Source: Chloroflexia bacterium (lineage in GTDB: Bacteria; Chloroflexota; Chloroflexia; Thermomicrobiales; JALYUS01). From it: DNA of 14,773 bases. Of this stretch, positions 6,686-13,277 are shown one piece after another (position 1 is the stretch's first letter; the number at the start of each line of letters is the position of its first letter). The notes beneath the pieces were generated by a model, which was given only the letters and a program-made list of their open reading frames with translations, was not told where the DNA came from and did no database searches. The stretch covers positions 1 to 14,773 of the forward strand of contig JAICIL010000083.1 in the NCBI GenBank assembly GCA_025924435.1, written 5' to 3'. Both the position numbers and the translations under genes were made by a program.

Positions 6686-7468
6686 CTACACGGTCGGCAG
6701 GCCCGATGTTTGGGCGATGAAGTCTTCGAGCAGGGCGGCGAGGTTGGCGGCGGCGCGGGTGAGGATTTCGTTGCCGACTTCGGGCGTCGCGTGGCGGGTG
6801 TCGCCCGTCGCGCCGTTGGCGGTGATCTCGTCGTAGTACGCGCCGTGCGTGCCGCCGTAGGTGCGCAGTCGGGCGGAAAATGCCGCCGCCTCGGCGTGCG
6901 GCTCGGGCGCGCAGAAGGCGTCCGGCTTCGCGTAGTCGGGCGCTTCGGCGTAGACGACCGCCGCCTCGTCGCCGCCGCCGTGCCCCATCGAGCCTTCCGG
7001 CATCAGGGCGCGCGCCTGCTCGCCGATGAAGGCGTAGCCGAAGATGCCGATTACGCGCATGCTATTGACGGTTTGTCGTAACGTCTCCACGGCGGTCGCG
7101 ATCGCCGCGCTGTTGCCGCCGTGGCCGTTGACGATGGCGACGCGCGGGAAGCCGTGCCGCGCCAGCGACGAGCAAATTTCCACGAGCAGCGTCGAGAGCG
7201 TCTGCGGCGTCAGGGTGATCGTGCCGGGGAAATGCATGTGGTGCCACGAGACACCGAACGGCACGGCGGGCGCGACCGCCGCGCGCTCGCCGAGCAGCGC
7301 CGCCGCCCGCCGGCAGAGGCCGTCCGCCGAGATGGTATCCGTCGCCATCGCGATGCCGGGGCCGTGCTGCTCATGCGCGCCGACGGGCAGCAGGACGATC
7401 GCATTGGTTTTCAGCAGTTCGCGCGTCTCCGGCCAGGAGCGTTGCGCGAGCAGGATCGGTGCAGCCAT
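6686..7468 (-). CDS. Creatininase-family amidohydrolase
   Basis: This 260-residue protein belongs to the creatininase fold family, metal-dependent hydrolases acting on cyclic or linear amide bonds (creatininase, FAPy deformylase ArfB, MftE peptidase). The metal-binding pattern is visible: E33 and H35 in PVGAHEQHGPG (28-38), D44 in MATDT, H116 in VNGHGGN (113-119), and E168 in GHGGGDEAA (162-170). Family length is about 250-270 residues, so it looks complete. There is no signal peptide, implying a cytoplasmic enzyme. The ATG at 7468 has AAGGAG (7481-7476) seven bases upstream. It is the last gene of the second transporter set, 98 bp after the GGT-like gene across a hairpin repeat. The family covers several reactions, so the substrate cannot be named; NGHGGN rather than a Glu-containing motif is usual for non-creatininase members. 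Confidence 0.88.
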   Translation of the reverse strand: MAAPILLAQRSWPETRELLKTNAIVLLPVGAHEQHGPGIAMATDTISADGLCRRAAALLGERAAVAPAVPFGVSWHHMHFPGTITLTPQTLSTLLVEICSSLARHGFPRVAIVNGHGGNSAAIATAVETLRQTVNSMRVIGIFGYAFIGEQARALMPEGSMGHGGGDEAAVVYAEAPDYAKPDAFCAPEPHAEAAAFSARLRTYGGTHGAYYDEITANGATGDTRHATPEVGNEILTRAAANLAALLEDFIAQTSGLPTV

Positions 7469-7506
7469 TCTCCCCCTCCTTACACCCTTCGGTAATGCCG
7501 GATCAG

Positions 7507-7561
7507 GGTGGTGGCGGGCTTCAGCCCGCCTCGCTGTAGCAGGCTGAAGCCCGCCATCACC
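7507..7561. repeat. Hairpin repeat with GGCGGGCTTCAGCC arms
   Basis: The 20-nt arms 7507-7526 and 7542-7561 are complementary at 19 positions; the odd pair is G7511/T7557. The left half also contains a small palindrome of its own, GGCGGGCT/AGCCCGCC (7514-7530). It lies in the 98-bp gap between the GGT-like and creatininase-like genes and differs in sequence from the 9-nt-period hairpins elsewhere. It resembles a dispersed REP-like element. Confidence 0.75.
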
Positions 7562-7566
7562 GACCC

Positions 7567-9204
7567 CTAAAAGCCGACGACGGTGTTGCCGGGCCGCCGG
7601 GCCTCCGTCGCGCCACGGAGCAGGCCGCTCGCGGCATCGCGCGCGATCAGTTGCACCGCGCCGCCCGAATCCCACGCACCGATCACCTCGACGGGATGGC
7701 CCATCGCGCGCAGGGCGGCGACGGTCTGTTCCCCGACGCGCGCTTCGATCTTGACGGTCGGGTCGCCCGCCTCCAGTTGATCGCCGACGGTGAAGCGGGG
7801 GGCCTCGATCGCCTCTTGCAGATCCATGCCGAAATCGAGCAGGTTGACGAGCAGTTGCAGGTTCGTCTGCACCTGCCAGTGCGCGCCGGGCGTCCCGCCG
7901 ACCAGCCACGGCTCGCCCCCTTTCGACACGACATAGGTGTTCAGCGTGTGCACCGGGCGCTTGCCGGGCGCGAGGCAGTTCGGGCTGCCCGCGTCGAGCG
8001 TGAAGCCGAGCAGGCGGCTGTTCATCAGCACGCCCGTCTCGCCGAGGATCACGCGCGCGCCGGAGAAGAGGCTGTGGATATAGGAAACCATGTTCCCGTC
8101 GCCGTCCGCGAGGACCATCGAGGTCGTATCCGGCTGAATATTCGCGGGCAGCGGCTGCGGGCTGGCGCGACGGCGGTCAATCCGCGCCGCCTGCTCCCGC
8201 GCGTGCTCCTCGGAGAGGAGCATCGCCAGCGGCACTTCCACGAACCACGGGTCGCCGAGATAGCGCATGCGATCCGCGAAGGCGAGTTTCAGCGCCTCGA
8301 GTTGGAGATGGATGACATCCGCCGAGCCGGGCGCCATCCCCGCGAGGTCGAACTGCGCGAGGATATTGAGCGCCAGCAGGACGATCAACCCCTGCGTGAC
8401 GGGCGGCTGCTCGTGGACGGTGTAGCCGCGATAGTCAATCGCCAGCGGTTCCAACTCCTCGCTGCGATGCGCGGCAAAGTCCTCGCGCGCGAAGAGGCCG
8501 CCGTATCGGTCGGAGGCGGCGACCATCTCCGCCGCGAGATCGCCGCGATAGAAGGCGTCGCGCCCGCCTTCCGCGATGCGGCGCAGGCTGGCGGCGAGGC
8601 CCGCCTGCGGCAGGAGCGTCCCGACCGTCGGGAGATTGCCGCCGGGGAGGAAGACGCGGGCGGCGTCCGGGTTTTGCGCGTAGAAGGGCGCCTCATTCTC
8701 GATGATCCGGCGCAGCCGCTTCGTGACGGGCACGCCATGCTCGGCGTACCAGATCGCGGGGGCGAGCAGTTCCGCGAACGATCTGCTGCCGAACCGTTCC
8801 AGCGCGAGCGCCCACGCGCTCACCGTGCCGGGCACGGTCGAGGCGAGCAGGCCGAACTCCGGGATGCCGCCCATTTCCTGATACCGCTCCAGCGTCGCGG
8901 CGGCGGGCGCGGCCCCGCTCCCGTTGATCGCCACGATCCGCTTCTCCCCCGCGAGGCCGATCTGCATGAAGGTGTCGCCGCCGAGGTGCCCATTGCGCGG
9001 CTCGACGACGCAGAGGACGGCGGCGGCGGCGACGGCGGCATCCACCGCGTTCCCGCCGCGCCGGATCGCGTCCAGCCCCGCCTCGCTCGCGTAGACGTTC
9101 GCGGACGCGACGATGCCGCGCTGCGCCATCGTCACGTCGCGCGGCGGGCCGGTGGCGATGCCCGCGTCCGCAATTGTCGCCGCCGGTTGTGTCGTCGTTG
9201 CCAT
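7567..9204 (-). CDS. Gamma-glutamyltransferase-like Ntn hydrolase (possible acylase)
   Basis: This 545-residue protein has the gamma-glutamyltranspeptidase fold: GGNAVDAAVAAAAVLCVVEPRNGHLGGD region at 50-77, STVPGTVSAW (122-131), and the autoprocessing site D359-T360-T361-S362, where T360 should become the N-terminal nucleophile of the small subunit. After processing, chains of about 359 and 186 residues result. Two substrate-binding features of true GGTs are missing: the FRE-AP arginine that holds the gamma-glutamyl carboxylate is replaced by NGSGAAPA (94-101), and GSPGGS is replaced by GTPGAHWQ (437-444). This is like the YwrD/acylase-type branch. No signal peptide is seen, so it is probably cytoplasmic, unlike classical exported GGTs. 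The start follows the DppC stop by nine bases, so the two are co-transcribed; the ribosome binding site (GGGGG) is weak and overlaps that stop. Function as a gamma-glutamyl hydrolase or an amide acylase is open. Confidence 0.87.
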   Translation of the reverse strand: MATTTQPAATIADAGIATGPPRDVTMAQRGIVASANVYASEAGLDAIRRGGNAVDAAVAAAAVLCVVEPRNGHLGGDTFMQIGLAGEKRIVAINGSGAAPAAATLERYQEMGGIPEFGLLASTVPGTVSAWALALERFGSRSFAELLAPAIWYAEHGVPVTKRLRRIIENEAPFYAQNPDAARVFLPGGNLPTVGTLLPQAGLAASLRRIAEGGRDAFYRGDLAAEMVAASDRYGGLFAREDFAAHRSEELEPLAIDYRGYTVHEQPPVTQGLIVLLALNILAQFDLAGMAPGSADVIHLQLEALKLAFADRMRYLGDPWFVEVPLAMLLSEEHAREQAARIDRRRASPQPLPANIQPDTTSMVLADGDGNMVSYIHSLFSGARVILGETGVLMNSRLLGFTLDAGSPNCLAPGKRPVHTLNTYVVSKGGEPWLVGGTPGAHWQVQTNLQLLVNLLDFGMDLQEAIEAPRFTVGDQLEAGDPTVKIEARVGEQTVAALRAMGHPVEVIGAWDSGGAVQLIARDAASGLLRGATEARRPGNTVVGF

Positions 9205-9213
9205 CGCTGCCCC

Positions 9214-10122
9214 CTATGATGACCGCAGTCGCGGGTCGAGCACGTCGCGGATCGCGTCGCCGAGGAAGTTGAAGCCGAGGACGGTGATGAAGATCGCCGT
9301 ACCGGGCGCGATTGAGAGCCAGGTGCTGCGGCTCAGATAGCCCTTCGCGACGTTGAGCATCGAGCCCCAACTGGCGGTCGGCGGCTGGATGCCGAGGCCG
9401 AGGAACGACAGCCCCGCCTCCGCGAGGATCGCCGCCGCCACGCTGATTGATGCCTGGACGATAATCGGCGCGACGATATTCGGCAAGATGTGGCGGAGCA
9501 TCAGCCGCCAGTCGCTCGCGCCGACCGATTGCGCCGCCTGGACGTATTCCAGCCGCTTCGTCGCCAGCACCTGCCCGCGCACGAGGCGCGCGAACGACGG
9601 GATGCCGGTGATGCCGATGGCGAGCATCACGTTGTTCAGGCTCGGCCCGAGCATCGCCGTGATCGCGAGCGCGAGGACGAGCGCGGGGAAGGCGAGCAGG
9701 CCGTCCATGATCCGCATGATGATCGAGTCGGTCGCGCCGCCGGTGTAGCCCGCCACGAGGCCGAGCAGGACGCCGAGCACCAGCGAAATGCCGACGGCGA
9801 TCACGCCGACTTCCAGCGAGATGCGCGCGCCGTAGATGACGCGCGAGAGCGTGTCCCGCCCCAGTTCGTCGGTGCCGAGAGGGTGCTGGAGCGTCGGCGC
9901 TTTGAGCAGATTGCGCGTGTTCTTCTGCGTCGGGTCGTACGGCGCGATGAGCGGCGCGAAGAGCGCGGTGAGCACGACGACCCCGACGATGACTATGCCC
10001 ACCCCGGCCAGCCGCACGCGCCACAACCGGCGCAGGAAATCCCGCACCGGCGCCGCGCCGGATGGCGTGAACGACCGCTCAATCGCCGGATGCAGGAGTG
10101 TGCCGCGCGTCGTTTCCTCCAT
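9214..10122 (-). CDS. Oligopeptide/dipeptide ABC transporter permease, DppC/OppC type (second set)
   Basis: This 302-residue membrane subunit carries the DppC signature GTDELGRDTLSR (83-94) after a first helix (about 39-61), then helices near 103-126, 137-157, 164-176, 215-243 and 272-288. The EAA coupling loop lies at 192-216 (EYVQAAQSVGASDWRLMLRH), and the C-terminus is GDAIRDVLDPRLRSS. I set the start at the ATG at 10122, with GGGAG (10135-10131) eight bases upstream. An upstream ATG at 10260 would add 46 residues translated from the hairpin repeat (reading RRDTENTERERG), which is not plausible protein. A 168-bp gap with that hairpin separates it from the DppB gene, and the GGT-like gene begins nine bases after its stop. 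Confidence 0.92.
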   Translation of the reverse strand: MEETTRGTLLHPAIERSFTPSGAAPVRDFLRRLWRVRLAGVGIVIVGVVVLTALFAPLIAPYDPTQKNTRNLLKAPTLQHPLGTDELGRDTLSRVIYGARISLEVGVIAVGISLVLGVLLGLVAGYTGGATDSIIMRIMDGLLAFPALVLALAITAMLGPSLNNVMLAIGITGIPSFARLVRGQVLATKRLEYVQAAQSVGASDWRLMLRHILPNIVAPIIVQASISVAAAILAEAGLSFLGLGIQPPTASWGSMLNVAKGYLSRSTWLSIAPGTAIFITVLGFNFLGDAIRDVLDPRLRSS

Positions 10123-10148
10123 CAAGATTTCTCCCACGACTGCGGGGA

Positions 10149-10280
10149 CGAAACCGATTGAACCGCAGAGACGCGGAGGACGCGGAGGACGCGGAGTAAA
10201 AGAGATACAGAAAAAATATTCTCCTCGTTCCCTCTCCGTGTTCTCTGTGTCTCTGCGCACTCTGCGCCGATCCGGTTTCG
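10149..10280. repeat. Long hairpin repeat (family A, copy 3) between permease genes
   Basis: The outer stem pairs CGAAACCG (10149-10156) with CGGTTTCG (10273-10280). An inner 24-bp stem pairs 10164-10187 with 10234-10257 with no mismatch: 20 Watson-Crick pairs and four G.T pairs (10173/10248, 10175/10246, 10179/10242, 10182/10239), G always on the left. The left arm is tandem on a 9-nt period (ACGCGGAGG). The loop is AT-rich. It fills most of the gap between the second DppB and DppC genes and has the same design as the hairpin at 2206-2298, with different base content. Confidence 0.85.
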
Positions 10281-10290
10281 TTCCCCGTTG

Positions 10291-11235
10291 TTATCCATAG
10301 GTGATCCGAGGGTCGAGTTTCGCGTACAGCAGGTCCGCGACGAGGTTGCTGGCGATGCGAGTGAGGGCGAGGAAGAGGATGACGCCCTGCACGACCGGGA
10401 AATCCCGCGCGAAGATGTTGTCCACGACGAGGCGGCCGATGCCGGGCAGCGCGAAGACGGTCTCGGTGAGGATCGCACCCCCGAGCAGCGCTCCCGTTTG
10501 CAGGCCGACGACGGTGACGACCGGGATCAGCGAGTTCTTCAGCGCGTGGCCGAGGATCACCGCGTGCCCGCTCAACCCCTTCGCCCGCGCCGTCCGCACG
10601 TATTCCGCGCCGAGCGCCTCAAGGAGGCTGGAGCGCATCAGCCGCGCGATGATCCCCGCCAGCGCCGCGCCGAGCGAGATGGCCGGCATCACCATCAATT
10701 TCAGGTTTTCCAGCGGGTTCTGGATGAACGGCACATAGCCGCTCGGCGGCAGGATGCGCAGCCGCAGCGAGAGCAGGAGGATGAGCAGGATGCCGAGGAA
10801 GAAGTTCGGCAGCGAAATCCCCATCAGCGCGAAGGTCGTGGAGGCGATGTCCGCCACCGAATTGCGCCGGATCGCGGCGACGATCCCGGCGGGGATGCCG
10901 ATCAGGAGCGCGACGACGAGCGCGAGGAAGGCGAGTTCGAGCGTCACCGGCAACCGGCTGACGATCGCCTCGGTCACCGGCTGGTGCGTGCGGATCGAGC
11001 GGCCGAGATCGCCGCGCAGCAGGTTACCGAGCCAGCGGAGGTACTGCACCGGCAAGGGCTTATCGAGGCCGAGATCGGCGCGCAGCGCGCGCACCGCTTC
11101 CGGCGTCGCGTCGTCCCCCAGCATGATCTTCACCGGGTCCCCCGGCGTCAGGTGCAGCATGAGGAAGATGGCGACACTGATGAAGAGCAGGACGGGGATC
11201 GTCGCGACGAGGCGCGCGAGGATGAATTTGAGCAC
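10291..11235 (-). CDS. Oligopeptide/dipeptide ABC transporter permease, DppB/OppB type (second set)
   Basis: This 314-residue membrane protein has the DppB N-terminus, a helix at 9-28 running into LHLTPGDPVKIML (27-39), then DLGRSI (76-81), helices near 98-122, 130-160, 182-199, 236-258 and 280-303, an EAA loop at 211-230 (EYVRTARAKGLSGHAVILGH) and the C-terminus KLDPRITYG. The start is a GTG at 11235 with a G-rich ribosome binding site (GGGGGA) about five bases upstream; an ATG two bases earlier is out of frame. It follows the binding-protein stop by 15 bases, so these two genes are tightly coupled. It is clearly related to the other DppB-type protein in the window but not a recent copy, since the two differ at many positions. 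Confidence 0.93.
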   Translation of the reverse strand: MLKFILARLVATIPVLLFISVAIFLMLHLTPGDPVKIMLGDDATPEAVRALRADLGLDKPLPVQYLRWLGNLLRGDLGRSIRTHQPVTEAIVSRLPVTLELAFLALVVALLIGIPAGIVAAIRRNSVADIASTTFALMGISLPNFFLGILLILLLSLRLRILPPSGYVPFIQNPLENLKLMVMPAISLGAALAGIIARLMRSSLLEALGAEYVRTARAKGLSGHAVILGHALKNSLIPVVTVVGLQTGALLGGAILTETVFALPGIGRLVVDNIFARDFPVVQGVILFLALTRIASNLVADLLYAKLDPRITYG

Positions 11236-11250
11236 ATCGTCCCCCGCCCG

Positions 11251-12987
11251 CTACTTGTTCAGCCACGTCCGCTTGAAGCGCGCCAGCCCGTCCGGCGTCA
11301 CCTCGAACCCCTTGACGTAGTTCCCCGCCGCGTAGCCCGTCGGCGTGAAGCGGGTGAAAACGTACGCCACATCGTCGTTGATCTTCTTCGTCAGTTGCTG
11401 ATAGATCGCCTTGCGCTGCCCCTGATCGGCGACGAGGCGCGCCTGCGCGACGAGATTGTCCACGTCCGGGCTGGAATACTTGCCGTAGTTGAACGCGCCC
11501 TTCGTCTGGAAGATCGGCTCGATGTTGCCATCCGGGTCAATCCGGCCGCTCCAGCCGAGCGAGAGCGCGTCGAAGTCGTTCTGCTCGCCCGCCTTGAGGA
11601 GCGCGCCGAACTCGAGGACCTGGATTTGCACGTCAATGCCCACTTCCTTCAGTTGCGCCTGGAAGAGTTGGGCGATCTTCGCGGTGAGCGGCGTGTTGTC
11701 GCCCTTGAGCACCAACTTGAAGCCGCCCGGCTGCCCGCCCTCGGCCAGTTTCGCCTTCGCCGCCTTGACATCGCGCGCGACGGGCTGGACGCCCTTGTCG
11801 TATGCCCAACTGCTCGGCGGGATCGGCCCATTGGCGATCTCCCCGATGCCGAAGTACGCCGCCGCCAGCAATTCGTCGCGGTCAATGCCGAGCGAGACCG
11901 CCTCGCGGAGCGCCTTCGTCGCCAGCGGCCCCTTCGCGGTGTTGATCCAGAACCCGGTATAGCCGACGCCCTCCCCTTCGAGGTAACTGAGGGCTTTGTT
12001 CGCCTTGATCTCGGCGACATCTTTCGGGTCCACCGAACGCAGGAAGTCCATGTTGCCCGTCTTCAGGTTGGTCAGCGCGACCGAGGAATCGGGGATCGGC
12101 TTGTAGATGATCTGGTCGAGGTAGGCGACATCCTTCTCGAAGTAGCCGTCGAACCGCTTGAAGGTGACGTGATCGTCCTTCACCCATTCGACGAACTGGT
12201 ACGGCCCCGTGCCGACGGGATTGCGCGTGAAGTCCTTGCCGAACTTATCGCGGGCGGCGGGCGAGACGATGTACCCCGCGCGGTCGGAGATAATCGAGAG
12301 GAAGGGCGAGAACGCCGTCTTCAGCGTCACCTTGACGGTCAGCGGGTCGGGCGCGGCCACTTCCTGCACGTCGTCAATCTCCGGGCGGCGCGCGGACGCA
12401 TTGGCGGGGTCGAGGATGTAGTCGAAATTCTTCTTGACCGCCGCCGCGTCGCAGTCCGTCCCGTCGTGGAACTTGATGCCGGGGCGCAATTTGAAGAGAT
12501 ACGTCGTCGGGTCCGGCGTCGTCCACGATTCCGCGAGGTCCGGCACGATCTTAAGGTTCTTGTCCGGCGCGACGAGGCCGTTGTAGACGGTCGTGTAGAC
12601 ATTGCGATCCACACCGGCGGACGCGCCGTGCGGGTCAATGCCGATGATGTCCGATTCGAGCGCGACCTTCAGCGTGCCGCCCTTCTTCGGTGTGCCGCCG
12701 CCCGTCGAGGCCGCGGCGGCCACGGTCGGCGATGCCGCCGCGCTCGCGCCGGTCGTCGCCGCCGGTGCGGACGCGCTCGTGCTCCCCGTCGTTGCGGGCG
12801 CGGCGGTCGCGGCCCCGGCGGCCGGTTTCGGCGTGTCGGTCGCGGTGCTCGAACCGCCGCACGCGGCGAGCAGATTGGCCAGCGTGGCCGACCCACTCGC
12901 GAGGGCGGCCAGCCGCAGGAAGCGGCGGCGGCCGAGCCGTGTCGCGGACGTCGTCATCGGTATGCGCATCCCGCTGTCGTCATGCAT
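11251..12987 (-). CDS. ABC transporter substrate-binding Tat lipoprotein, family 5 (peptide/nickel type)
   Basis: This 578-residue solute-binding protein begins with a twin-arginine signal, GRRRFLRL (19-26), a hydrophobic stretch and the lipobox L40-A41-A42-C43, so it is probably exported folded by Tat and lipid-anchored. An Ala/Thr/Ser/Pro-rich linker (44-100) precedes the family 5 fold, which starts at KKGGTLKVALESD (101-113) and includes LRPGIKFHDGTDCDAAAVKKNFDYI, NPVGTGPYQFVEW, and the C-terminal SSPDVDNLVAQA region. The ATG at 12987 has GGAGGAG (13003-12997) nine bases upstream. It is the first gene of the second set, and its promoter lies in the 290-bp region shared with the divergent hydantoinase-like gene. 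Its substrate may be the compound processed by the GGT-like and creatininase-like enzymes, but that is inference. Confidence 0.93.
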   Translation of the reverse strand: MHDDSGMRIPMTTSATRLGRRRFLRLAALASGSATLANLLAACGGSSTATDTPKPAAGAATAAPATTGSTSASAPAATTGASAAASPTVAAAASTGGGTPKKGGTLKVALESDIIGIDPHGASAGVDRNVYTTVYNGLVAPDKNLKIVPDLAESWTTPDPTTYLFKLRPGIKFHDGTDCDAAAVKKNFDYILDPANASARRPEIDDVQEVAAPDPLTVKVTLKTAFSPFLSIISDRAGYIVSPAARDKFGKDFTRNPVGTGPYQFVEWVKDDHVTFKRFDGYFEKDVAYLDQIIYKPIPDSSVALTNLKTGNMDFLRSVDPKDVAEIKANKALSYLEGEGVGYTGFWINTAKGPLATKALREAVSLGIDRDELLAAAYFGIGEIANGPIPPSSWAYDKGVQPVARDVKAAKAKLAEGGQPGGFKLVLKGDNTPLTAKIAQLFQAQLKEVGIDVQIQVLEFGALLKAGEQNDFDALSLGWSGRIDPDGNIEPIFQTKGAFNYGKYSSPDVDNLVAQARLVADQGQRKAIYQQLTKKINDDVAYVFTRFTPTGYAAGNYVKGFEVTPDGLARFKRTWLNK

Positions 12988-13090
12988 CGCTCTCCACTCC
13001 TCCGATTGATGCGCTCGCGCGGTTCAAGGGACGCGGACGGCGACCGGCACCGCGAGCCGATGCCGCTGCTGAATGGACGCTGCCCCATTC

Positions 13091-13121
13091 CTCCGATGGA
13101 CGGGAAATCTCGCCATCGGAG
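13091..13121 (-). other. Hairpin in the leader of the second transporter set
   Basis: CTCCGATGG (13091-13099) pairs perfectly with CCATCGGAG (13113-13121) around a 13-nt loop. An alternative stem, ATCTC (13107-13111) with GAGAT (13119-13123), uses part of the same bases and is mutually exclusive with it. If transcription starts near 13143, both lie within the leader of about 155 nt before the binding-protein ATG. It matches no riboswitch class I recognise. Confidence 0.4.
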
Positions 13122-13149
13122 ATCGGAAAATGTCCCGGCATTGTGCAAG

Positions 13150-13180
13150 AGTATAAAGCCTTTTCGCCGTTTCCACGCAA
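13150..13180 (-). promoter_or_regulatory. Candidate promoter for the second transporter set
   Basis: On the minus strand, TATACT (13155-13150) matches the -10 consensus at five of six positions. The best -35 is TTGCGT (13180-13175), 19 bp away, which is longer than ideal. The stretch is the most AT-rich in the divergent region. It would drive the binding-protein, permease, GGT-like and creatininase-like genes. Confidence 0.4.
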
Positions 13181-13196
13181 TTCTCGTCAGGGATGA

Positions 13197-13225
13197 GTGA
13201 CGGCGGTGCGGGATGCGGCGATAAT
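13197..13225 (+). promoter_or_regulatory. Candidate promoter for the hydantoinase-like gene
   Basis: GTGACG (13197-13202) and GATAAT (13220-13225) are spaced by 17 bp and match the consensus at four and five of six positions. Transcription would begin near 13232. A small hairpin, GATGGC (13245-13250) with GCCATC (13255-13260), lies in the leader just before the ribosome binding site. Confidence 0.4.
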
Positions 13226-13277
13226 CCACCGTGGGCGTGTCGGCGATGGCAATCGCCATCAAGCGGGGGAAGGAACG

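Noticed and set aside
7469..7909. An N-terminal extension of the creatininase-like protein
   Set aside because: It overlaps the GGT-like gene and a hairpin repeat; the ATG at 7468 with AAGGAG is the natural start.
7651..9219. A 522-codon plus-strand open frame opposite the GGT-like gene
   Set aside because: It is an Arg/Asp/Glu-rich shadow of a conserved enzyme gene with no recognisable domain.
10123..10260. A 46-residue N-terminal extension of the second DppC-type permease
   Set aside because: The extension is a translation of the hairpin repeat; the ATG at 10122 has a good ribosome binding site and gives the usual family length.
10288..13200. A 970-codon plus-strand open frame opposite the second binding-protein and DppB genes
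   Set aside because: It is antisense to two clearly recognisable genes, is extremely rich in Arg, Asp and Glu, has no family motif, and is the kind of shadow frame that high GC produces.
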